DNA from: Nigrospora sphaerica
Taxonomy: Eukaryota; Ascomycota; Sordariomycetes; Amphisphaeriales; Apiosporaceae
Length of the DNA: 64,000 nucleotides
Direction: 5' to 3'
Assembly (NCBI GenBank): GCA_018287875.1
Contig: JAGVVL010000029.1
Coordinates: forward strand, 744,001 to 808,000
Position numbers and translations under genes: made by a program. The notes below the pieces were generated by a model that saw only the letters and a list, made by a program, of their open reading frames with translations, was not told the origin of the DNA and ran no database searches. Positions 44,291 to 54,775 of this stretch are shown here, one piece after another. How positions within the stretch are numbered: the first letter of the stretch is position 1; each line of letters opens with the position of its first letter.

Positions 44291-44413
44291 TATTTATTGC
44301 TTTTAGAAGCAAAATACTTTATTCCAGTTTAAGATACAGTTTTTAAGTGTTACAGAACAGGCATGAATTAGAGGGTATGGCTTGTTATCTTAAGCCATAG
44401 CATTTTTATTTTG
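44291..44413 (+). ncRNA. Candidate small RNA of about 120 nt
   Basis: The segment begins 7 bp after the promoter at 44255. It contains a small hairpin (ttgctt/aagcaa near 44300-44315) and ends in tatggctt-N8-aagccata (44376-44399) followed by gcatttttatttt. No coding frame with a ribosome site is present. I do not recognise a known RNA family. The length, promoter and terminator-like end support a small RNA. Confidence 0.4.
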
Positions 44414-44761
44414 TCCATTCTTTTTAGCCCATTTTCATACTTTTGTATAGTGGTATTCAATGTTGATCTAAAAAGTTAAGGTGCGATAATTTTTCTAATC
44501 TTAGGCTATATATTTTACCGTACCTTATACTAAAATATTCCATTACAGTAGAATTGGCTAAAACGAAGGCTCATCGTGGTGATTTCTCAATGCAGAAAAA
44601 TTTTATCATAGCGAGTTTAACCGGTTTGTCATGATGCGAGCTCGGCAGTTGCTATAGAAAGAAGGAAGCTAGCTTGTAAAACTCTAAGAGAGGTACACTT
44701 AAGCGGCAACATTCAGGAAGTTATTTTTGTAGTTATTTTTATAATACGAGGAATAATTATT
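44414..44761. other. Spacer upstream of rsmH
   Basis: The last bases carry aatacgaggaa, the rsmH ribosome site. The gene mraZ, which normally precedes rsmH, is not visible in any frame, even allowing single-base losses. No other feature could be supported. Confidence 0.5.
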
Positions 44762-45654
44762 TTGTCATTACACCGACCTGTTTTAGTGAATGAAGTGCTA
44801 GATAGCTTAAAAATTATACCAAATGGTGTTTACATGGATTGTACATTTGGTCAAGGTGGACATACTGCAACACTTTTTAATCATCTGGGTTCTGAAGGCC
44901 AAGTGATTGCAATTGACAAAGATCCTGCTGCAGCTGCTTATGTAATGAAGCACTTTCCCGAAGAAAAAGGTTAACTTTCCACTATCATTCTTTTGCCGAG
45001 CTTAAAGATATTGTTGCTAAGCATAATTTAGTAGGTAAAGTACATGGCATTTTATTAGATTTAGGTACTTCCGCCACTCAATTGGAAACTCCGGAGAGAG
45101 GGTTTAGTTTCTTAAGGGATGGACCACTTGATATGCGTATGAATCCAGCGCAAGGAGAATCTGCCGCGCATTGGATTGCAAAAGTTTCTATTACAGAAAT
45201 GATTAACGTTTTTAAAACCTATGGAGAGGAACGATGGGCTAAACGTATTGCGTTGGCTATTGATCAAGCAAGAAAGCATGAATCTATCAAAACGACTGGT
45301 CAGCTTGCTCATATTGTTAAGGAAGCACATCCTCGTTGGCCTAGAAAAATTCATCCTGCTACTCGCATTTTTCAAGCGATTCGTATTTATATTAATCAAG
45401 AAATGGAAGCGCTTTTACAGGGGTTAGCACAAAGTGCAGAAGTACTAGCACCAGCCGGGCGATTGGCTGTTATCACTTTCCATTCCTTAGAAGCGCGGAT
45501 AGTGAAAAAATTTATGCGCAGCACTAACTTAAATGAAGACGCTACACCTAAAATGAGTTGGGTTAACACAGGTGTAAAACCAACCGCTAAAGAAATCGCA
45601 AGCAATCCTAGAGCGCGCAGTGCTATATTACGTGTGATGGAAAAAAATGTATGA
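44762..45654 (+). CDS. rsmH: 16S rRNA (cytosine-N4) methyltransferase RsmH, frameshifted
   Basis: RsmH (MraW) methylates C1402 of 16S rRNA. HRPVLVNEVLDSL and MDCTFGQGGHT are at the start (SAM site). After a break in an A run at 44964-44968 come GILLDLGTSATQLETPERGFSF, LDMRMNP and a C-terminal NPRARSAILRV. It starts with TTG; restored length is about 297 residues. Its stop overlaps the ftsL ATG as ATGA, the canonical dcw order. Confidence 0.95.
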
Positions 45655-46018
45655 ATGTCGTAAAAACTAAAATTGGCTTTGATACGAAGCCTTATACCAT
45701 ACCACCACTTAAAATTTACGAATTTTTTATTGCTTCTCCAAAAAATGGGGAAAAGTTTTATTATCTATTGCTATATTATTATCTGCGATTGAATGTATTT
45801 ACCTTCAATCTAGTATCACTATAAAAGCGCATGAACTACAAGCCCTAAAAAAAGAAGAAGAAGTCATGCAAGAAAAATATAATCAATGTTTTAGAAACTA
45901 TAAAGATTTTATTTCACCCGTTCGTTTGAAAGAAAAGGCAGCTTCTATGGGGATGCAGAAACCTGCGCCTGAAGTAACGATATACGCACCAAAAAATATT
46001 TTGCATGAACTACAATAA
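45651..46018 (+). CDS. ftsL: Cell division protein FtsL, frameshifted
   Basis: FtsL bridges FtsB/FtsQ to FtsW/FtsI at the septum. After a short cytoplasmic part the frame breaks in an A run at 45740-45745. It continues as one membrane helix (VLLSIAILLSAIECIYL), a coiled coil (HELQALKKEEEVMQEKYNQ) and a C-terminal VRLKEKAASMGMQKP, typical of FtsL. Restored length is about 122 residues. It overlaps rsmH, but ftsI does not follow: rsmD does. Confidence 0.85.
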
Positions 46019-46022
46019 TTAT

Positions 46023-46609
46023 ATGGCACGTGGACACATTCGCATCATTGGGGGAAATGGCGTAGTCGTCAATTAAAGATACCACCTCGAACCATGATTC
46101 AACCTAGTTCTGATCGGGTGAGAGAAACGTTGTTTAATTGGTTATCTCCTTTCATTGAAGGAGCGTATTGTCTCGATTTATTTGCAGGTAGTGGTGCATT
46201 AGGCTTAGAAGCGCTCTCAAGAGGGGCAAGCTGGGTAGGTTTTGTAGAATATTCTTATCATGCAGCTAATGCAATTCGTACGCATCTAGAAAAATTTGAT
46301 GTTCTGAATCAGGCCAAGGTATACCATCAGTCTTATCATAACCTAACCAAAGCGCAATTATTAGCTAGCATGCCCAGTGAAAATGATATTCACATTTTAT
46401 TTCTAGATCCCCCTTTTAGAAAAGGGCTTTTAATAGAAAGTTTACATTGGTTAAACCAACAAGCGCTATTAAATTCCAATATGTATTTATATATGGAACA
46501 TGAAAAAGAATTAACTTTGCCGCATTCTTTTACCGATGCTTGGTATCCTTTTAGACAAGGAAAGGCAGGGCAAGTTTGCTATAGCTTATGGAAAAAACAA
46601 GAAAGCTAA
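46023..46609 (+). CDS. rsmD: 16S rRNA (guanine966-N2)-methyltransferase RsmD, frameshifted
   Basis: The N-terminus MARGHIRIIGG begins at 46023 and the frame breaks near 46055-46057 (one A lost). The rest shows QPSSDRVRETLFNWLSP, CLDLFAGSGALGLEALSRGA (SAM site) and FLDPPF, the catalytic NPPY-type motif. Restored length is about 195 residues. It follows ftsL by 4 bp. Confidence 0.92.
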
Positions 46610-46628
46610 AATGCCTAATAGAAATAAC

Positions 46629-47413
46629 TTATGATTCCACGACTACTTTAGGAAACGTTTTGCGTTTTAGTTGGCTGTGCCTAAGACGTATTTGCTCAAT
46701 CATATGAGCATATAATTTACTTATCCTATGCGTTGGATCTGCTAATAGCAAAGGTATTGTTTCAGTTTGAATTTGATTATCAAACGGCAACTGTCCCAAC
46801 AAAGGTATCTTATATTCTTTGGAGAGGGCCATTCCGCCACCTTCGCCAAATAACGACGTATGATGCCCGCAATGTCCACAATGATGATAACTCATATTTT
46901 CAATAATTCCTGATATCGGAATATTCAACTTTTGAAACATGGCGATACACTTTCGGACATCAGCCAGTGCAATACTTTGGGGTGTGGTTACAATAATGGC
47001 ACTGTGTAAAATCAATTTTTGCACTAAAGTCAGATGAATATCTCCTGTGCCTGGGGAAGGTCAATGATTAAGTACTCAAGGTCTCCCCATATCGTATCGT
47101 AGAAGAGTTGCTGAATAGCTTTGCTAGCCATTGGGCCTCGCCAAATAGCAGGAGCGTTTGCGTCTACTAAATAACCGATAGACATGGTAGGCATGCCATT
47201 AACTATAATAGGTTTTATCTTTTTCTCTTCATACTGTATGCTTGTCTCATTCGAAATACCCATTAATAGTGGTAAGCTCGGTCCATACAAGTCAGCATCT
47301 AGCAATCCAACGGAATGTCCTAGGTTTTTTAAAGCACAAGCTAAATTAACAGCAACTGTGGATTTTCCTACTCCTCCTTTTCCTGAAGCAATCGCAAGAA
47401 TTTGTTTAATCAT
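46629..47413 (-). CDS. Mrp/ApbC iron-sulfur carrier ATPase, frameshifted
   Basis: The deviant Walker A is ASGKGGVGKSTVAVNLA, followed by GLLDADLYGPSLP. After a break in a G run at 47053-47056 (one base lost) the second part has GIIENMSYHHCGHCGHHTSLFGEGG, whose CxxC binds the bridging Fe-S cluster. Restored length is about 261 residues. It lacks the N-terminal MIP18-like domain of E. coli Mrp, so it is the short form. Confidence 0.92.
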
Positions 47414-47437
47414 AGTAAAGTAAAAATAGGGTAAGGA

Positions 47438-48051
47438 TTAGTTAGTATATTGGGATAAAAGTTCTCGGATTACCTCTTGTTGAAAGCTAGTACGTAAACG
47501 ATTGGATTGAATAATAGCTTTTATATCTAACAGTGCTTTCTCAAAGCAATCATTAATCACTATATAGTCATAGTTTTTACAATGGCTCATTTCAACTGGT
47601 GCTTGTTTTAAGCGATAATCGATTATATCGGCTTTGTCTTCCCCTCGTTTGATAATACGATCATTTAGGCTCTCTCGAGAGGGTGGTAACAGAAAAATAG
47701 TAATAGCATCAGCGTAACGGGTTTTAATCTGTTTTACGCCTTGCCAATCAATTTCTAGTATAGTATCTCTGCCTTTCTCTAGATTTTCTGTTACCCACTT
47801 AGCAGAAGTGCCATAATAATGTCCAAATACTTTAGCATACTCTAGAAAATCTTTAGCTTTTATCATGGCTTCAAACTTTTTTCACTGATAAAATGGTATT
47901 GTACTCCTGATTTTTCTATACCGCGTAAAGGCCGAGTGGTATAAGAAGTGGAAAGTGTGATGCTAGCGTCAGATTCCAATAAAGCCTTGATTAAACTTGT
48001 TTTTCCGCAGCCAGATGGAGCGGAAATCATATAGAGTATACCCTTAGACAT
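47438..48051 (-). CDS. gmk: Guanylate kinase, frameshifted
   Basis: Gmk phosphorylates GMP. The P-loop is ISAPSGCGKTSLI, then STSYTTRPLRGIEKSGVQYHF (GMP site). After a T run at 47877-47882 lacking one base come FGHYYGTSAKWV, ILEIDWQGVKQI and FLLPPS. Restored length is about 204 residues. It follows yggX on the same strand; rpoZ, its usual partner, is displaced behind murD. Confidence 0.95.
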
Positions 48052-48054
48052 AGA

Positions 48055-48306
48055 TCATTCAATTTCATTTAAATGCAAAAATTTAATCATCTCACTTTTT
48101 AACATGTCTTTGACTGTCGTTTGGTCCAGTGCTAAACGGCCTTCATTAATCAGCATGGTTAAATAACTAAGCCATTCACTCCATGCTTCTTTGCTGATAT
48201 GTTGATAAATTTTTTGACCTAATGGACCAGGGTAGGGGGCAGTCTCTAGTCCTATTGACTGTTTTTTAAGCTTTATACAATAGATAGATCGGGATTGACT
48301 GCTCAT
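48055..48306 (-). CDS. yggX: YggX, Fe(2+)-trafficking / oxidative-protection protein
   Basis: 83 residues with IYCIKLKKQSIGLE, PYPGPLGQKIYQHISKEAWSEWLSYLTMLINEGRL, which match the YggX pattern including the strongly conserved ISKEAW. The family protects iron-sulfur clusters from oxidants. The first Cys typical of YggX is retained in IYC. It lies between murD and gmk, all on the minus strand. Confidence 0.93.
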   Translation of the reverse strand: MSSQSRSIYCIKLKKQSIGLETAPYPGPLGQKIYQHISKEAWSEWLSYLTMLINEGRLALDQTTVKDMLKSEMIKFLHLNEIE

Positions 48307-48317
48307 AATTTTTTCTC

Positions 48318-49654
48318 TTAAGTATACAATAAATGAACTAATTTTTTAAAATGCTCGCCACGTGCTGCATAGTCTTCAAACATATCTTGGCTAGCACAGG
48401 CAGGAGAAAACAAGATTGTATCACCTGATACCGCATAATTCGAGGCTTGTTGGGTCGCTTCCTCTAAGCTTGTGCTGACCACAATTGGCACAATACCTAA
48501 AAATAGCGCTTAAAAAATTCACGATCTTTCCCTATAAGAATAAGAATTTTTACATTTTTTAGAAAAAGTGGTTTTAATAACATAAAGTTATCATTTTTTT
48601 TAGCAATGCCCCCAGCAATCAGAATAACAGTCTTTGATTGATTTTTATGAAAAGTGGCTAAGGCTGCTTGCGTTGCATGTACATTAGTCGCTTTAGAATC
48701 ATTTAACCAAGTCACTTGTTTTTCAGTACGTACCCATTCTAGCCGATGGGGCAAACCTTTATAATGAACGAGCGAGGCAAGCAGTGGTGCAATAGGCGTA
48801 TGCACGGATTGTACAGCAGCACACGCAGCAAGTATGTTTAAGTGATTATGCACCCCTTGAATTTTTAATAATTGACTATTTATTAAAGGAGTATCCCCTT
48901 GCATTAAATAGGTCTTTGGGTTTGTTTGATGTAGATAAAGACTATCTGTTGCGTTGCGTTGTAATCCAAAATCTATGGTTTGAGAAACGGGATAAATAGG
49001 ATAAGTAGTTGTCTCTTCTCGATTCCAGATGGCTACTTTACAGTGTTGATAGATTTTTTGCTTTGCTTTTTGATAGTTTTCTAAAGACCCATGCCTATCT
49101 AAGTGGTCCGGTGCTAAGTTCAGAAAAACAGAACATGCTGTTCTAATTTTTTGCGTATTGTATAATTGAAAACTAGATAATTCTATGACATAAAAATCAG
49201 GGGTAGGGCTTTTTAGTAAATCTAAAACAGGCTTTCCTAGGTTGCCTCCACTTTGCACTACATACCCAGCCGCTTTAAGTAAATGTTCAACTAATAAAGT
49301 GACTGTACTTTTTCCATTACTTCCAGTAATAGCGAGAACGGGTGCTTTAGCTGCTCGATCAAATAAATCAATATCACTATAAATTTTTTCTTTTAAAGAC
49401 CTATGGAATCGGCCAAGCTGCTTTGGATCAACCCCAGGACTAAGTATGATTTCTTTGCTTTCGGTCATCCATTGAAAATGGATTCCACCGGTATAAATAG
49501 GAACATCAGGGAATTCCTGTCGGAATTTTTCCAGAAGTGGTGGAGTACTACGACTATCTATTACTCTAAACAGTAGGCCTTGATGCGCCCAATATTGAGC
49601 AACACTATATCCTGTTTTTCCTAGACCGATAATAAGTCGGGTATACTGAAACAT
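48318..49654 (-). CDS. murD: UDP-MurNAc-L-alanine:D-glutamate ligase, frameshifted
   Basis: MurD adds D-Glu to UDP-MurNAc-Ala. IIGLGKTGYSVAQYW is the N-terminal dinucleotide-like fold, AITGSNGKSTVTLLVEHLL the ATP loop, LSSFQL and LNLAPDHLDRHGS the central motifs, and GLPHRLEWV and WLNDSKATNVHA the C-terminal domain. Near 48510-48517 one base is lost; the other frame continues with DTILFSPACASQDMF to TAA 48318. Restored length is about 445 residues. Confidence 0.95.
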
Positions 49655-49684
49655 CCTTGTATAATAAAAAAGACACAGCCTTAA

Positions 49685-49867
49685 TTATTGAGTTTCCTTA
49701 TTGTCTTCCTGCTGTATTTGCGCAATCATTTTTAATGCCCAAATAACTGGTTTTTCTTTAATGTCAGGAGGGGCAGACTTAGCAAGTTTTACAGCTTCAT
49801 GGACCAATTTAAACCGATCATGTCCAGCTATATTTTTTAAGCTATCTTCAATAAGCGTATGTAGCAT
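49685..49867 (-). CDS. rpoZ: RNA polymerase omega subunit, short form
   Basis: 60 residues with EDSLKNIAGHDRFKLVHEAVKLAK and KPVIWALKMIAQI, fitting the omega pattern (DRF.LV..A..RA, V..ALREI). Omega helps assemble beta-prime into the core enzyme. It lacks the longer C-terminal tail of E. coli omega. It precedes murD on the same strand, about 30 bp away. Confidence 0.75.
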   Translation of the reverse strand: MLHTLIEDSLKNIAGHDRFKLVHEAVKLAKSAPPDIKEKPVIWALKMIAQIQQEDNKETQ

Positions 49868-49880
49868 ATTATTATAAGTA

Positions 49881-50896
49881 TTAGGAAGAAAACCAGTGTA
49901 TTGTAATATCTAACATACGATTTGAAAAGGCCCATTCATTATCATACCAAGCTAATACCTTGACTAAATTGTGAGTGACGGTGGTCTCTTGGGCCAGTAC
50001 AATAGCCGAGGCGCTATTATGCTGAAAATCACTCGAGACTAAAGGAATATCATTATATTGTAATATATCTTTTAAGGTGTCTTGTGCACTCGCCTTTAAT
50101 ATATGGTTGATCGTATTTTCATTGGTTAATGTACTAGTATGAAAAGTAAAATCTATAAGCGAAACATTAGGAACCGGCACTCTCACAGCCAGTCCTTTTA
50201 ACTTATCTTTTAAATCAGGGAAAATAGTACCAATAATTTTAGTTGCACCTGTTTTAGTAGGGATAATGGATTGAGCAGCAGAACGGGTGCGGTACAAATC
50301 TGTATGGTGGTTATCTAATAAACGTTGATCACTAGTATACGCATGAATCGTGGTCATTAGACCTTCGTTAATCCCTATACTTTCTTTTAAAGGTTTAATA
50401 AGGACAGCTAAGGCATTCGTAGTGCAAGAACCCATCGAGATAATCTGATGTTTCGATGGATCGATTAGAGAATGATTCACACCATATACGATGGTAGCGT
50501 CTACATCTTTACAAGGGTAAGCGACTAATACCTTTTTAGCCCCCGCTTTTAAATGCAACGCCACTTCCTGACTGGTATTAAATTGTCCGGTACATTCATA
50601 GACTATATCAATGCCTAATCGACCCCAAGGGAGTTGAGTAATATCTTTTTCTGAAAAAAATGAATCAAGTCTTTTTGATCAATCAGCAGCTGCTCATGAT
50701 GGGTGGTTACTGTTTTTGAAAACTTACCGTGGGTGGTATCGTATTGTGTTAAATGCGCATTAGTGGCTAAAGAGCCTAAACCGTTAATTGCAATCACTTG
50801 TATCGATGCAGTTTCAGAACGGTTTGCATAAATTGCACGTAACACCGAACGGCCAATACGACCATATCCATTAATCGCAACTCGAATTTTCTTCAT
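49881..50896 (-). CDS. gap: Glyceraldehyde-3-phosphate dehydrogenase, type I, frameshifted
   Basis: The NAD fold opens INGYGRIGRSVLRAIY. The active-site Cys is in ISMGSCTTNALAVL, where the usual SNASCTTN is slightly changed. GLMTTIHAYTSDQ, RSAAQSIIPTKTGATK and VLAWYDNEWAFSNRM complete the signature and favour Gap over Epd. An A run at 50654-50660 lacks one base; restored length is about 338 residues. pgk and other glycolytic genes are not adjacent. Confidence 0.92.
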
Positions 50897-51005
50897 GGGT
50901 TTTGGTTTATTTCATTTAAGAGTCAGTGATTTACAGGTAGGCGGTAATAAAGATATTTATTGTGCAGGCTGCTTCTGTATGACTGAGTATTTTGCTTTGT
51001 CCTAT

Positions 51006-52088
51006 TTAATATATTTGATCCATTTGCTTTTTTACTTGCGCTAACGTTTCCTCCGCTACTTTATTTGCTCGTTCTTTCCCTTTTCTTAAGACTTCTAATA
51101 CCATCTCAGGGTTATTTTCATATTGTTTACGCCTCTTTCTCATAGGGGCTGTCAGCTCAAGAATGACCTCTATCAACTTTTCTTTGCATAAGACATCTCC
51201 AATCATTCCCTGTTGGTATTTTTCTTTTGCCTCTTCTACCCACAAGCGGTCTTCGTTCAATGCATCATGTAATTCCCATAAAGGGTTGTTTTGAATACAA
51301 CCTGGATCTTTGGCTCTTATCCTTTTAGGATCCGTATACATTTGTTTAACCTTTTTCCGAACCACTTCTTCTGAGTCACTTAAATAAATGGCGTTATTTA
51401 ATGATTTACTCATTTTAGGTAATATTCCTAGGGCATTTGGAGGTCCAATACCTACTAATCGTTTAGCCGCTATCGGTTCTGGCACTATAATAGGAAAGAT
51501 ACCTCCTTGTTGAGTAGCCGATTCATCTGGAGTGTGTGGACTGACGCCACAATATAGCTGATTAAAACGCCTTGCTACTTCTTTTGTCATTTCTAAATGG
51601 GGTAGCTGATCTTCTCCAACAGGGACTCTTTGCGGTTTAAAAGCTAAGATATCGGCTATTTGCCCAACTGGGTAAAGCGAGAAACCAAAAGAATGTTGAT
51701 CGCTTAAGCCTTTGGTTTGTATCTCTTCTTTTAAAGTGGGGTTACGCATAACCCGAGCGAAGGGTAGCAACATGCTAAACAGATACGTTAATTCTGAAAT
51801 AGCGGGTATATCAGATTGAACAAAAATCGTGCTTTTTTCGGGATCAATGCCTGCGGCTAAATAATCTAACGCAATATCTATTGTACTTTGATGAATCTCC
51901 TTTCCTTTAGAAGGATTAGTAGTAAAAGCATGAAGATTTGCAATTATAAAATAACAATCATACGTATCTTGTAGCTCAACTCTTGTTTTGATAGAGCCTA
52001 CCCAGTGCCCCAAATGTAAGCGTCCAGTGGGTGTGTCACCACTGAGTACGCGCGCTTTTTTAGTATTGGCTAAGTCTGACATGATCAA
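51006..52088 (-). CDS. trpS: Tryptophanyl-tRNA synthetase
   Basis: Class I synthetase of 360 residues, intact. The HIGH-type motif is GRLHLGHWVG and the second signature KMSKSLNNAIYLSD. PVGQIADILAFKPQRVPVGEDQLPHLEMTKEVARRFN is characteristic in parts. Translation may start at MSDLANT, two codons inside the open frame. It follows ppa closely on the same strand. Confidence 0.96.
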   Translation of the reverse strand: MIMSDLANTKKARVLSGDTPTGRLHLGHWVGSIKTRVELQDTYDCYFIIANLHAFTTNPSKGKEIHQSTIDIALDYLAAGIDPEKSTIFVQSDIPAISELTYLFSMLLPFARVMRNPTLKEEIQTKGLSDQHSFGFSLYPVGQIADILAFKPQRVPVGEDQLPHLEMTKEVARRFNQLYCGVSPHTPDESATQQGGIFPIIVPEPIAAKRLVGIGPPNALGILPKMSKSLNNAIYLSDSEEVVRKKVKQMYTDPKRIRAKDPGCIQNNPLWELHDALNEDRLWVEEAKEKYQQGMIGDVLCKEKLIEVILELTAPMRKRRKQYENNPEMVLEVLRKGKERANKVAEETLAQVKKQMDQIY

Positions 52089-52093
52089 TATAC

Positions 52094-52615
52094 TTATCCT
52101 TTTTTCTTTTGATAGGCACTAATAGCCTCTTGGATAAATTGCTCAGCTGTACTGAGACTACCCCAATCTTTGTTTACCTTGATCCACTTACCATGATCTA
52201 AATCTTTATAATGAGTAAAGAAGTGACGTAAACTATCTAACAAGCCAGGATGAACTACTTCAATATCACTGACTTCTTTGACAGAGTGATAGTATGAAGT
52301 GACATCAGTGCTTGGGACCGCAATAATTTTATTATCTTCGCCTTTTTCATCTGTCATATTCAAAGTCCCAATTGGACGGCAGTGAATATATACATTGGAC
52401 TGAATCGGGTAGGGAGTAATAACTAATACATCTAGTGCGTCTCCATCATCTGCTAAGGTCTCAGGAATGTAGCCATAGTTACAAGGATAATACATAGGAG
52501 TGGTTAAGAAGCGGTCTACCCTAAGTCGGTCGATCTCTTTATCTACTTCATACTTGACTAAGCTATGCATGGCTGGCATTTCGATATGCACATTGATTAA
52601 ATTCGTATCAGTCAT
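52094..52615 (-). CDS. ppa: Inorganic pyrophosphatase (family I)
   Basis: 173 residues hydrolysing pyrophosphate and so pulling biosynthetic reactions, including tRNA charging by the trpS gene next to it. The active site is seen in EIDRLRVDRFLTTPMYYPCNYGYIP and DGDALDVLVITP, with the metal-binding aspartates. The frame is intact. Confidence 0.97.
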   Translation of the reverse strand: MTDTNLINVHIEMPAMHSLVKYEVDKEIDRLRVDRFLTTPMYYPCNYGYIPETLADDGDALDVLVITPYPIQSNVYIHCRPIGTLNMTDEKGEDNKIIAVPSTDVTSYYHSVKEVSDIEVVHPGLLDSLRHFFTHYKDLDHGKWIKVNKDWGSLSTAEQFIQEAISAYQKKKG

Positions 52616-52689
52616 GATTTTTTATCTATTAAAAAAATGTTAGGATAAATTTTGTGTCTATAGGCAAGATTATTCTTTTAAAAAATTTT

Positions 52690-53028
52690 ATGTCAGCATG
52701 CCTTTTTTGTAAGTTAAGCCATCATCACTCGCAAATGCTTTTTGAAGATGAGGATTTGTTTGTAATCAATGATATTACTCCACAAGCACCTATTCATCAA
52801 CTGATTATCCCAAAACTTCATATGGCCACCTTAAATGATTTAAGCGCTGATAATCAGTGGTTAATCGGTCACATGGTCTATATAGCAAAGCAACAAGCTT
52901 TGCTTGCTGGTATTTCGGACACAGGTTTTAGAACTGTGTTTAATTGTAATCAAGAGGGAGGGCAAGCGATCTATCATATTCATTTGCACCTACTAGGAGG
53001 ACGAGCTTTGACTTGGCCTCCAGGCTAA
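52690..53028 (+). CDS. HIT-family (HINT-like) nucleotide-binding protein
   Basis: The histidine triad is YHIHLHLLGG near the C-terminus, and the N-terminus CLFCKLS is typical of HINT phosphoramidases. I choose ATG 52690 (MSACLFCK); a longer frame opens 12 codons earlier but those residues are not like the family. It diverges from ppa and is followed after 9 bp by holC. Confidence 0.93.
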   Translation: MSACLFCKLSHHHSQMLFEDEDLFVINDITPQAPIHQLIIPKLHMATLNDLSADNQWLIGHMVYIAKQQALLAGISDTGFRTVFNCNQEGGQAIYHIHLHLLGGRALTWPPG

Positions 53029-53037
53029 TTATCGTAT

Positions 53038-53487
53038 ATGAAAACTGTTTATTTTTACCTTTTACAAGAAGAAACCCCTAGAGTTTATACACGCAGTGTA
53101 TGCAAACTGATTGAGCAATTATACCATCAACAGTTATTTACCTATTTGCACTGCGATAACGCAGAGATATCTCAACAGTGGGATGATGATTTGTGGACGT
53201 TTAGAGATATAGGGTTTGTTCCTCATCAGTTAGCGATGCATGCTGATTTAAATGCATTAAATGTGCCCACTTGTTTAATTGGGTGTTCAGCAATAGCACT
53301 ACCCCAAGTGAATCGTTCCGTTTTGTTTAATATAGCCTCTGATATACCTAGTATATTTTCACACTACTCAACTATTATTGAAGTCGTTTCAGCGGACCAA
53401 GCTTCACGAGCCAACAGTCGTTTGCATTATAAACACTATCAATCTGCAGGATATAAGCTAGAAACCAAAGTCTATGAAGAAAATTAG
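53038..53487 (+). CDS. holC: DNA polymerase III chi subunit
   Basis: 149 residues beginning VYFYLLQEE, with LWTFRDIGFVPHQL, which matches the HolC stretch before the SSB-contact region. Chi links the clamp loader to SSB. The usual neighbours pepA and valS are not here. The last 4 bases overlap the end of murA on the other strand. Confidence 0.88.
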   Translation: MKTVYFYLLQEETPRVYTRSVCKLIEQLYHQQLFTYLHCDNAEISQQWDDDLWTFRDIGFVPHQLAMHADLNALNVPTCLIGCSAIALPQVNRSVLFNIASDIPSIFSHYSTIIEVVSADQASRANSRLHYKHYQSAGYKLETKVYEEN

Positions 53488-54745
53488 TTGACCCACTGCA
53501 TATTTGCACCTAATTTTAAAAATTTTTCTTCTAAGAATTCGTAGCCTCGGTCGGTATATCCAGCATTATGAATCACACTTTCTCCCTTAGCCATTAGGGC
53601 TGCTAAAATTAAACTGCTACCTCCACGTAAATCATACGCCTTAATTTCGGAACCTTTTAAAAAAGGAACGCCGGTACAGATAGCAGTCCTTCCAATAATT
53701 TTAATTTTTGCCCCCATTCGACACAGTTCCGGTACATGTAAAAAGCGATTTTCAAAAATTGTTTCTGTAATTTTACTGATACCATTTGCAATGGTATTTA
53801 GTATCATGATTTGTGCTTGTACATCAGTAGGAAACCCTGGATAAGGAGCCGTTTGAATATCAACGGGGTGTATAGGATTTGACATCTCCATTAAGGAAAT
53901 GTGCTGTGCACCATAATCAATAGAAGCCCCAGAAAGCTCTAATTTTTGTAACACATTCATTAGAAGAGCAGGCGAAATATTTTTGAGGGTAATCTTTCCG
54001 CGGGTGCAAGCTGCTGCAATGAGTAAAGTGGCGGCTTCTAACCGATCAGGCAAAATGGTATGAATAATATTTCCACCTAATTGGGAGACACCTTCAATTA
54101 CAATAGTAGAGGTGCCAGCTCCTTTAACGCGGGCCCCTAGGCTATTTAGAAAGCAAGCTAAATCCTCAACTTCGGGCTCACATGCTGCATTGTGAATAAT
54201 GGTTTCTCCTTTCGCTAAGGTAGCAGCCATCATTAAATTTTGGGTAGTAGTAACACTAATTAACTCTAATTTTATGGTAGTACCCTTTAGCCCTTGCTTG
54301 CAACGCGCTTCAATATAATTATCATGGATGTTAATCTCTGCTCCCATGGCTCTTAAGCCATCTAGATGCAAATTAATCGGACGACTCCCAATCATACATC
54401 CTCCAGGCAAGCCTAGCTTGACTTCCCCAAGCGAGTTAATAGTGGACCAAGTAATAAGATAGAGGCTCTCGTTTGAGAAGTTAACTCATATGGACCTAGA
54501 CGGTTTGCAGTAATCGTAGGGTGAATGCGAATAAGCGCTTTTTGCTCTAAAGTGTAATGTACCCCAAATTCACTTAATAATTGTAACATAGCCGTTACAT
54601 CTTTAAGATGCGGCATGTTATTCAGTTTTATGCTTTCTGATGCAAGTAAACAAGCTGCTAATATAGGTAATGTAGCATTTTTTGCACCAGAAATATTGAC
54701 TGTACCTGATAAAGGTGTGCCGCCTGCAATCCATAATTGATCCAT
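53484..54745 (-). CDS. murA: UDP-GlcNAc 1-carboxyvinyltransferase, frameshifted
   Basis: MurA commits UDP-GlcNAc to peptidoglycan. SGAKNATLPILAACLLA carries the catalytic Lys, and after a break in a C run (54425-54428, one base lost) PGGCMIGSRPINLHL carries the PEP-binding Cys, the residue that fosfomycin modifies. LMAATLAKGETIIHNAA and YDLRGGSSLILAALMA follow. Restored length is about 420 residues, normal. Confidence 0.95.
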
Positions 54746-54775
54746 ATTTTCCTTATTGGCAGTGTATTGAATAGG

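Noticed and set aside
44166..44761. A degraded mraZ upstream of rsmH
   Set aside because: No stretch resembling MraZ was found in any frame, even allowing single-base losses.
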